Assembly: GCA_945637225.1 (NCBI GenBank) | Contig: CALZDE010000156.1 | Location: 1 to 5,202, forward strand | Direction of reading: 5' to 3' | Length of the DNA stretch: 5,202 bases | Source: an uncultured Selenomonadaceae bacterium | GTDB taxonomy: Bacteria > Bacillota > Negativicutes > Selenomonadales > Selenomonadaceae | Shown here: in pieces, positions 1 to 4,176 of the stretch | Numbering within the stretch: the first letter of the stretch is position 1 | Layout: every line of letters starts with the position of its first letter | Made by a program: the position numbers and the translations under genes | Notes under the pieces: model-generated | Told to the model about the DNA's origin: nothing | The model's database searches: none | The model's input: only the letters and a program-made list of their open reading frames with translations

Positions 1-30
1 TTCACCATACTAAAGGGATAATGTCATTAA

Positions 31-40
31 GCAAATTTGC
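31..40. promoter_or_regulatory. Perfect 10-bp palindrome GCAAATTTGC
   Basis: GCAAATTTGC is its own reverse complement. It lies about 70 bp upstream of the promoter at 112-140 and 28 bp before a second palindrome. It could be half of a regulatory region, but a 10-bp palindrome alone is weak evidence and no regulator is encoded nearby to pair it with. Confidence 0.2.
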
Positions 41-67
41 ATATTTGTTTCAGAAATGCCTTTACTA

Positions 68-84
68 AAATTGTCTGACAATTT
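68..84. promoter_or_regulatory. Operator-like palindrome AAATTGTC-T-GACAATTT
   Basis: Two perfect 8-bp arms surround a single central base, giving a 17-bp dyad that ends 27 bp upstream of the -35 box at 112. The central TTGTCTGACAA fits the loose TNGTNNNACNA pattern known for some GntR/FCD-type repressor sites; that family assignment is inference. Its position suits an activator or an upstream repressor site for the 112-140 promoter. No T-tract follows on either strand, so it does not look like a terminator. Confidence 0.35.
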
Positions 85-111
85 CGTTAATTAGGAAAAT
101 CGTCATATCTA

Positions 112-140
112 TTGACATCGTTTTTACAATGTGATATATT
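112..140 (+). promoter_or_regulatory. Near-consensus housekeeping promoter with extended -10
   Basis: The -35 box TTGACA (112-117) is perfect. A 17-bp spacer leads to TATATT (135-140), and TG at 132-133 one base before it gives an extended -10 element. The expected transcription start is near 147. No ribosome site or convincing reading frame follows, and a terminator lies about 140 nt downstream, so the promoter probably drives a short non-coding RNA. Confidence 0.6.
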
Positions 141-146
141 ATAGTT

Positions 147-288
147 GTTCCAATGAACGAGATAAAACATCCCTTCATTGTTCAATATATATCATTTTTC
201 TTCCCCTTTTTAATAATTCCCCATTCCCAAATTATAAATAAATCATATCATCCATTCCCTTATAGCCGCGCAAGTGGCTCTTTTTTTT
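147..288 (+). ncRNA. Candidate C-rich small RNA of about 140 nt
   Basis: The limits are set by the strong promoter at 112-140 and the intrinsic terminator at 264-288. Between them the RNA has very little G and repeated single-stranded CCC or CCCC runs (171-173, 203-206, 219-222, 226-228, 257-259). A weak 7-bp helix CAATGAA (151-157) / TTCATTG (174-180) may fold the 5' end. Unpaired UCCC motifs are known in several Gram-positive small RNAs, where they pair with G-rich ribosome sites. This RNA belongs to no family I recognise. A 52-codon frame from 153 runs through the interval but has no Shine-Dalgarno sequence and reads across the terminator, so I prefer a non-coding transcript. An antisense or copy-control role for the neighbouring plasmid-type operon is possible but unshown. 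Confidence 0.45.
264..288 (+). terminator. Intrinsic terminator, 6-bp stem with GCAA tetraloop and U8
   Basis: AGCCGC (264-269) pairs with GTGGCT (274-279), with one G-U pair, around a GNRA-type GCAA loop. One C then separates the stem from eight T residues (281-288). The orientation fits the transcript started at 112-140. Confidence 0.65.
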
Positions 289-487
289 GTTTAATTTTCA
301 TGAAACTATGAGCAAACAAACCGGCATAAAACCATTTTCATTATATTTCTTCATATATCAAGTGATACTGGATATGATAAGGTAAATACAACATCATTAC
401 GCAGAACTAAAGTCCTACAAATTTACGAATCTATACTTTTTAGCTGGTACGCCATTACCAATGAAGTATGGATTTTTTATCGGAACT
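289..487. other. Gene-free stretch of ordinary AT content
   Basis: I see no supported gene. The longest start-to-stop frame (308-385, 25 codons) lacks a ribosome site. TGGTA (445-449) and TACCA (456-460) can form a small hairpin with a 6-nt loop. TTTATCGGAACT at 476-487 recurs at 2285-2296. Beyond this point the sequence changes abruptly to nearly pure A+T. Confidence 0.4.
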
Positions 488-740
488 TTTTAATTTTATC
501 CATAGAATATGTTTTTTATTTATATATATTTAATATATATAAAATACTTTTTATTAAATTATATGTTCTATATATTAAATATAGTTTATTATTTTAATAT
601 TATACCTTTAAAATTATATTTTCTATTGACAAAATTCTATTTTTTATATAAAATATATATAAGAATAAATTATATTTTTAATATTTTAGGTATAGTATAA
701 TAAAATATATTTTAGATATTTTATCTATTTAATAATATCT
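488..740. other. Almost pure A+T arm upstream of parA
   Basis: About 250 bp contain only scattered G or C. AAATTATATTTT occurs at 611-622 and 667-678, a one-mismatch copy lies at 556-567, and AAAATATATTTT at 702-713 is a perfect palindrome. The first three are spaced 55 and 56 bp apart. In two-letter sequence such matches arise easily by chance, so they are not proof of iterons. Together with the similar arm after the operon (1840-2040), this is the best candidate for the partition site bound by the RHH protein, or for an AT-rich origin element. A 63-codon frame within it is a by-product of composition. Confidence 0.4.
626..654 (+). promoter_or_regulatory. Likely parA operon promoter
   Basis: A perfect -35 TTGACA (626-631), a 17-bp spacer and TAAAAT (649-654) predict a start near 661 and a leader of about 98 nt before the parA ATG. 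A second TATAAT at 696-701 has no -35 partner at the right distance. Because the promoter sits inside the A+T arm, binding of partition proteins there could also autoregulate the operon, as in many type Ib systems. That part is inference. Confidence 0.5.
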
Positions 741-758
741 TTTTTTGGGGGTGTGTGC
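740..758 (+). promoter_or_regulatory. parA ribosome site formed by a T7G5 run
   Basis: Seven T (740-746) are followed by five G (747-751), the only G-rich stretch in the preceding 250 bp. The G run ends 7 nt before ATG at 759, a normal Shine-Dalgarno distance, and only 1 nt before the in-frame GTG at 753. This decides for ATG 759 as the start. Confidence 0.6.
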
Positions 759-1526
759 ATGGCTGTTAAGATTGCTGTTGCAAATCAGAAAGGTGGTGTC
801 GGCAAGACTACTACCAGTATCTGTATGGCACAGGAGCTGAAATTCAGAGGCAAGAGGGTTCTTTTTATTGATACGGATTCCCAGTGTAACAGTACCAAAT
901 TCTATGAAGCACAGATTAAGGATGCGGCTACTTTTGTTGATATTCTCTGTGGTGATGAGCCCGCTGCTGACTGTATCCAGGAAACCGCAAAGGGATTTAT
1001 CATTCCTTCTGACCCGCTTCTGTCTGATGCAGAGACCATGGTCAAGGTAGATGAAAGACGTTTCACTCATCTGAAGCGTTCCATTAGGTCCGTCGAGAAG
1101 GATTTTGATTATATCATTATAGATACTCCGCCTTCTATTGGTGTGGCTTTGAAAAATGTTTTGGCTATGGCAGACTACATTGTAATTCCTGTCGAGGAAT
1201 CTGGCTGGGCGTTAGATGGTCTTATGGATTTTGCTCATGCCATCGAGCTTGCTCAGGACAACAATGAAAAGCTTTCTGTTGCTGGCATCCTTACTATCAA
1301 GGCAAAGGCAAATACCAAAAAATCCAGCAGAATGGCAGATTTGGCAAGTTCTATTGCTGAAAAGCTGGGCTCCACCAGATTTGAAACAATGATAAGAGAA
1401 AGTGTAGCTTGTGCAGAGGCTCTTACTGAATATTATGTTCCTCTCCATGAATATGCACCAAAGGGAAATACTACCTTAGATTATCGTGAATTTGTAAATG
1501 AATTGGAGGCAAGAATAAATGGCTAA
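759..1526 (+). CDS. parA: ParA/Soj-family partition ATPase
   Basis: Cytoplasmic P-loop ATPase of the ParA/MinD superfamily, expected to bind DNA non-specifically in its ATP form and move plasmid cargo bound by a partner protein. With start ATG 759 (G-run ribosome site 7 nt away) it has 255 residues. The deviant Walker A KGGVGKTT is at 11-18 with signature Lys11 and catalytic Lys16. The Walker A' segment is DTDSQCN (38-44), where most relatives have D-x-D-P-Q-G-N. Walker B is YIIIDTPPS (118-126, Asp122). The C-terminal block with ESVACAEAL and EYAPKG (214-236) is typical of the family. No N-terminal helix-turn-helix is present, so it fits the Soj-like or type Ib class rather than P1 ParA. The end overlaps the next gene by 8 nt, and together they form a partition-type operon bracketed by A+T arms. 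No separate replication protein is visible in the window. Confidence 0.85.
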   Translation: MAVKIAVANQKGGVGKTTTSICMAQELKFRGKRVLFIDTDSQCNSTKFYEAQIKDAATFVDILCGDEPAADCIQETAKGFIIPSDPLLSDAETMVKVDERRFTHLKRSIRSVEKDFDYIIIDTPPSIGVALKNVLAMADYIVIPVEESGWALDGLMDFAHAIELAQDNNEKLSVAGILTIKAKANTKKSSRMADLASSIAEKLGSTRFETMIRESVACAEALTEYYVPLHEYAPKGNTTLDYREFVNELEARING

Positions 1527-1797
1527 GGGAAATTACGTCAGCAAGGCAGCGGAGAATGTTCAGAATTTCATCGGTGAAAAGGAAGTAAAAAAAGAGAAAA
1601 AGGCTGGCCGTCCTTCAAATGGTGAGACAGTAAAAATTTCTTTGGCTGTACCAGCAGAGCTTCATGCAGGAATGGAAGCAGGGGCAGCACTTTTCTTTAA
1701 GGGAAACAAAACAGCGTATATCAATTCCCTTATCAAAAAGGACTTAGAAGAAAATCTTGAAACCTACAATAAATTTCTTGCGATACAAAAAAATTGA
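1519..1797 (+). CDS. Small ribbon-helix-helix-like protein, probable centromere-binding partner of ParA
   Basis: The product has 92 residues. The start ATG lies inside the last codons of parA (overlap ATGGCTAA), with GGAGG at 1505-1509 placed 9 nt upstream, so translation is probably coupled. Residues 1-36 form a polar, lysine-rich tail containing KKEKKAGRPSNG. Residues 37-45 (TVKISLAVP) look like the DNA-contacting strand, 46-60 like helix A and 63-80 like helix B of a ribbon-helix-helix fold. This is the build of ParG-type partners of type Ib ParA ATPases: dimer formation and site binding by the fold, ATPase stimulation by the flexible tail. Arg31 is the only arginine in the protein and sits in a GRP core resembling an AT-hook, which would suit the A+T-rich flanks. 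A CopG-like operon repressor role is an alternative and does not exclude the first. I recognise the fold by pattern only. Confidence 0.65.
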   Translation: MAKGNYVSKAAENVQNFIGEKEVKKEKKAGRPSNGETVKISLAVPAELHAGMEAGAALFFKGNKTAYINSLIKKDLEENLETYNKFLAIQKN

Positions 1798-1806
1798 TGC
1801 GTAATG

Positions 1807-1839
1807 AAAAATCCTCTGTCTGCTGGCAGGGGATTTTTT
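1807..1839 (+). terminator. Strong intrinsic terminator of the parA operon
   Basis: AAAAATCCTCTG (1807-1818) pairs over 12 bp, with one G-U pair, with CAGGGGATTTTT (1827-1838) around an 8-nt loop, ending in T6 (1834-1839). It begins 9 nt after the stop codon of the RHH gene. The A-run on the left arm would give a U-tract on the opposite strand too, so it may also stop minus-strand transcription coming from the right. Confidence 0.85.
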
Positions 1840-2040
1840 ATATTTAATATACTTTTTAATATTTTATGTATTGAATATTTTAAATATCAAAAATATATAA
1901 TATTATTCTATATTTAGTATTGTAAAATTATATTTTTATATATGCAAAATATAATTTAATATGTATTTTATTATTATAATATTATATATATCGTATAGGA
2001 AATAATATTTTATATATTGTATTTTTATATTTATAGAATA
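1840..2040. other. Almost pure A+T arm downstream of the partition operon
   Basis: About 200 bp with very few G or C and no gene. TTTTTAATATTTTA and AAATTATATTTTTA each also occur in the arm upstream of parA. The arm has the composition of 488-740 and starts directly after the operon terminator. It is a candidate second partition-protein binding region or a relic of an AT-rich origin. The short shared words are within what chance predicts for such composition. Confidence 0.4.
1925..1957. repeat. 12-bp perfect inverted repeat in the A+T arm
   Basis: AAATTATATTTT (1925-1936) and AAAATATAATTT (1946-1957) are exact reverse complements separated by 9 nt (TATATATGC), which holds two of the few G/C bases of this arm. 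The left half also occurs exactly at 611-622 and 667-678 upstream of parA. It may be a protein-binding dyad or a cruciform-prone element, but the AT-only alphabet makes chance occurrence quite likely. Confidence 0.3.
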
Positions 2041-2090
2041 AGGTACCCGCCACTTATAGAAGTGGGGGACATCTCTTAGTCGTTATAAAT
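2041..2090 (-). mobile_element. Lone hairpin resembling an IS200/IS605-family right end
   Basis: CCGCCACTT (2047-2055) and AAGTGGGGG (2060-2068) form a GC-rich hairpin with a 6-bp core, one G-G mismatch and two further pairs, around a 4-nt loop. Read on the minus strand it gives CCCCCACTTCTATAAGTGGCGGG preceded by GATGT, similar in my memory to the subterminal hairpin downstream of tnpB in Firmicutes IS200/IS605 elements. No tnpA or tnpB is present. If the reading is right, this is a remnant or a non-autonomous palindrome-associated element. It could equally be an isolated stable hairpin. Confidence is low because it rests on resemblance. Confidence 0.3.
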
Positions 2091-2190
2091 ATCTAAAAAA
2101 ATTTGATATCCCAAATATCCACTCCACGCACTACAAACCGCCAAAAATCCCACATATAATGTACATTCAGAATGGATGATATGATGAATA
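2091..2190. other. Gene-free spacer, C-rich on the plus strand
   Basis: This 100-bp stretch is G-poor and C-rich on the plus strand from 2109 to 2152, unlike the A+T arm before it. CATTCAGAATG (2164-2174) is a 5-1-5 dyad. I see no promoter, ribosome site or reading frame that I can support. Confidence 0.3.
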
Positions 2191-2256
2191 GGCAAAGGCA
2201 GGTTTCATCAGAAAGGGAAAAAAGCCCTTAAAGCCCTGCAATTACTGACTTTGTGC
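2191..2256. other. Compact segment with three nested short helices and a 9-nt tandem repeat
   Basis: CAAAG (2193-2197) can pair with CTTTG (2249-2253), GCAGG (2198-2202) with CCTGC (2235-2239), and AAGGG (2213-2217) with CCCTT (2225-2229), giving one nested three-helix fold. AAAGCCCTT (2221-2229) and AAAGCCCTG (2230-2238) are adjacent near-identical 9-mers. The segment is clearly richer in GC than its surroundings. It may be a structured RNA, a recombination site next to the integrase operon, or the other end of a small mobile element. No RNA family is recognised. Confidence 0.3.
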
Positions 2257-2298
2257 AAAAAAAAATTAGTTCCTTTAAAATTTATTTATCGGAACTAA
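2257..2298 (-). terminator. Intrinsic terminator of the recombinase operon (minus strand)
   Basis: On the minus strand TTAGTTCC (2298-2291) pairs perfectly over 8 bp with GGAACTAA (2273-2266), followed by T9 (2265-2257). The 17-nt loop is longer than usual and A+T-only apart from one G and can be shortened by weak internal pairing. It lies about 40 nt after the stop of the 61-aa gene and faces the parA operon terminator. Confidence 0.6.
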
Positions 2299-2339
2299 AA
2301 GTAATTATCATTTTTACTGCTTTTTTCTATGTAATATTA

Positions 2340-2525
2340 CTAAACAATTTCTCCATCTATTAAAAACTCAGTAACTGTATAATCATCATCGTTCAAAGCT
2401 ATGTCTCCTCTTTTGTACATCTCGCATACCTTTTGACTGGCTTCATGCTTCGAGTGAGCCCGTACAGTTATCTTTCTGGTAAATGTTTCTATTACAGTTA
2501 CTTCATACTCTGTTTCCATTGTCAT
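2340..2525 (-). CDS. DpnD/PcfM-like small protein
   Basis: The protein has 61 residues. Its pattern, YEVTVIETFTRKITVRAHSKHEASQKVCEMYKRGDIALNDDDYTV, fits the small DpnD/PcfM-like family named after a Streptococcus pneumoniae restriction-cassette gene and a gene of the Enterococcus plasmid pCF10: two strands, a helix (about residues 26-39) with the EAxxxVxEMY signature, then an acidic turn and a last strand. The biochemical role of the family is unknown to me; its members are frequent on mobile elements. The first ATG is chosen because AAGGGTG (2533-2539) lies 7 nt before it. The gene follows the recombinase stop by 21 nt, so the two are almost certainly co-transcribed, and the terminator at 2257-2298 ends the unit. 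Confidence 0.6.
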   Translation of the reverse strand: MTMETEYEVTVIETFTRKITVRAHSKHEASQKVCEMYKRGDIALNDDDYTVTEFLIDGEIV

Positions 2526-2546
2526 GTTATTTCACCCTTATTTCAT

Positions 2547-3467
2547 TTATTTATTCATACTGTCATAGGTTTTGGCATATCTTGCTGTTATATTGGAGCT
2601 TTTATGGCGAAGTGCTGCCTGTACTTTTTTCAAATCCTTGGTATCAGCGTAGAGATTTGTCGCACAGCTATGACGAAGAATGTGACAGGATTGTCCTTTT
2701 CTTTTCATGCCTGCTCTTTTTAGTGCTTCATTCATTATCCAGCGCAATCCTGTTCTGCTTATTCTTCCAAACTGATGGAGATTAGAACCTGATAAAATAA
2801 GCGGGACCATGAATTCCTCTCTTTTTATTTCAGCATCCTTTGGGATAGACTTCAGATAATCATCAATAGCTTCAAAGGTTTCTTTGGCAGGATAAATAGG
2901 CTCCATTTTTCCAGATTTTTCTTTCCCTCTTACCATAATTATTTTATTGGTAAAGTCTATATCATTTCTGTTCATGCGATGAATTTCCACATTCCTGAGT
3001 CCTTCTACACCCATAAGATAAACGATCAGAGTATTCCTGCAGCGTATAAAATCTTTTTCTTCATCAAAGGCGTGAATAATCTTCTGTATATCCTCTGGAG
3101 TGTAATAAGTAATAAGGGCATCCTCATCAAAAGGAGCCAGACAGCTTACTTCTTCTGCTGGACTTTTTTTCAGCAATTCCAGAATGACTGCACATTTATA
3201 AAATTTTTTTACTGAGGCAAGCATAAAGGCTACACTGCCACGGGCATATCCTTTTTCCAGCAGACCTTCTGTCCACTTGCGTATATCACTTGGATTAAGC
3301 TTCAAAGGATTAATCTCTGATTTTTTGCACCATGATAAAAAATTTTTTATCTGTATAAGGTAATGCTCCAGTGTATCAGCTGAAGCAGCACCGGAAGCAA
3401 CATAGAGAGGAATGATTTCACGATAGTTAGATAAGTAATATTCCTGATTAATCTTCTCCGTTTTCAT
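2547..3467 (-). CDS. XerC/D-like tyrosine recombinase (integrase)
   Basis: Site-specific recombinase that cuts and rejoins DNA through a tyrosine-DNA intermediate. Of three consecutive ATG codons (3473, 3470, 3467) I chose the third: GGGAGGG (3474-3480) abuts the first and is 6 nt from the third, giving 306 residues. Numbered from there, about 14-105 form the SAM-like N-terminal DNA-binding domain and about 118-306 the catalytic domain. All active-site residues are visible: Arg158 in GVEGLRNVE, Lys182 in VRGKEK, His262 and Arg265 in HILRHS, His288 in LRHKSS and nucleophile Tyr297 in TARYAKTYD. The length is that of XerC/D and of short plasmid or transposon integrases, not of long phage integrases with an arm-binding domain. 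It lies 23 nt after the DJ-1 gene with no visible promoter, and before the DpnD/PcfM-like gene. A role in integrating or resolving the element that carries parA is inferred from proximity. Confidence 0.85.
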   Translation of the reverse strand: MKTEKINQEYYLSNYREIIPLYVASGAASADTLEHYLIQIKNFLSWCKKSEINPLKLNPSDIRKWTEGLLEKGYARGSVAFMLASVKKFYKCAVILELLKKSPAEEVSCLAPFDEDALITYYTPEDIQKIIHAFDEEKDFIRCRNTLIVYLMGVEGLRNVEIHRMNRNDIDFTNKIIMVRGKEKSGKMEPIYPAKETFEAIDDYLKSIPKDAEIKREEFMVPLILSGSNLHQFGRISRTGLRWIMNEALKRAGMKRKGQSCHILRHSCATNLYADTKDLKKVQAALRHKSSNITARYAKTYDSMNK

Positions 3468-3490
3468 CATCATCCCTCCCTCACATTTTC

Positions 3491-4039
3491 TTACTTGCTG
3501 TACTGTGCAGCCTCTGCTACTTCATCAGCCTTTTCCTTGCTTACAAGAATTTCAATCATCTTCAATGCAAAATCAATGGATGTACCTGGGCCCTTGGAGG
3601 TAATCATCTTTCCATCTACAACTACATTTTCCCCAGTGCAGTCAGCACCCTTCATTTCTTCCTCAAATCCAGGATAACAGGTGCACTTCTTTCCTTCAGC
3701 CAGTCCCAGCACACCAAATACAGATGGAGATGCACAGATAGCAGCAATCCACTTGTTCTCTGATACAAATTTTTTCAGCAATCCTGCTACTGCCTCAGAA
3801 TTTTTGAAATTCATCATTCCGCCATAACCGCCAGGCAGTACAACAATATCAAATTCATCTGGATTTACATTTGCCAGAGTCTCATCCGCTCCTATATGTA
3901 TATCATGCGCGCCTGTAATTTTTTTGGAATCATGGATAGATGCAGAAACAACTTCCACACCGCCACGTCTCAGGAAATCAATCTGGGTAATGCCTTCTAC
4001 TTCCTCAAAACCATTTGCTAATAATACTAATGCCTTCAT
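3491..4039 (-). CDS. DJ-1/PfpI-family protein
   Basis: Cytoplasmic 182-residue protein of the DJ-1 subgroup of the class I glutamine amidotransferase-like fold. Members are reported as glyoxalases/deglycases, chaperones or redox proteins, and the activity here cannot be told from sequence. The start MKALVLLANGFEEVE carries the conserved Glu15. The nucleophile elbow is IAAICASPS with Cys102 (98-106). LPGGYGG (68-74) and SKGPGTSIDFALKMIEIL (148-165) are also typical. The residue aligned near His126 of human DJ-1 is Tyr122 in CYPGF, a variation common among bacterial relatives as far as I recall. GAGGAGG (4047-4053) lies 7 nt before ATG. The promoter is uncertain: TTGAAA (4131-4126) and TACTAA (4110-4105) are only 15 bp apart. 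No terminator follows the stop, so transcription should continue into the recombinase gene. Confidence 0.85.
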   Translation of the reverse strand: MKALVLLANGFEEVEGITQIDFLRRGGVEVVSASIHDSKKITGAHDIHIGADETLANVNPDEFDIVVLPGGYGGMMNFKNSEAVAGLLKKFVSENKWIAAICASPSVFGVLGLAEGKKCTCYPGFEEEMKGADCTGENVVVDGKMITSKGPGTSIDFALKMIEILVSKEKADEVAEAAQYSK

Positions 4040-4134
4040 TTTATTTCCTCCTCATAAATATGCTTTTATTTTTCTTATTTGACAATACCTGAAAAAATCC
4101 TTCTTTAGTACGGCACAAAAAATTTTTTCAAAAT

Positions 4135-4165
4135 AAAAAAGGGCCTCACCATAAAGATGCGCCCT
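4135..4165 (-). terminator. Intrinsic terminator after the 80-aa gene (minus strand)
   Basis: On the minus strand AGGGC (4165-4161) pairs with GCCCT (4144-4140). After a small internal loop, CATC (4159-4156) pairs with GGTG (4150-4147), with one wobble, around a 5-nt loop. T6 then A then T4 follow the stem. It starts 11 nt after the stop codon and separates the 80-aa gene from the DJ-1 operon. Confidence 0.75.
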
Positions 4166-4176
4166 CTTAATAAACC

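Noticed and set aside
1..21. Possible 3' end of an upstream plus-strand gene (FTILKG then TAA at 19-21)
   Set aside because: Six codons are too few to support a gene, and another stop-free reading of the edge is equally possible.
153..311. 52-codon frame MNEIKHPFIVQYISFFF... suggestive of a small hydrophobic toxin peptide
   Set aside because: No Shine-Dalgarno sequence, only about 6 nt from the predicted transcription start, and the frame reads through the terminator hairpin and U-tract at 264-288.
509..700. 63-codon plus-strand frame of Phe, Tyr, Ile and Leu
   Set aside because: Residue content simply mirrors the A+T sequence; no ribosome site, and the parA promoter lies inside it.
729..1070. 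113-codon minus-strand frame opposite parA
   Set aside because: It lies antisense to the conserved Walker A and A' region of a clear ParA gene and has no ribosome site.
446..2055. Imperfect direct repeat GGTACGCCATT (446-456) versus GGTACCCGCCACTT (2042-2055) around the A+T arms
   Set aside because: It needs gaps to align, is short, and each copy is better explained by its own local hairpin.
2433..2785. Two overlapping plus-strand frames (2433-2723 and 2483-2785) opposite the recombinase and DpnD/PcfM-like genes
   Set aside because: They are shadows of well-supported minus-strand genes, Cys/Phe/Ser-rich as expected from antisense reading.
4057..4085. TTGTCA-17-CATATT as promoter of the DJ-1 gene
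   Set aside because: It would start transcription inside the GAGGAGG ribosome site, leaving no usable leader.
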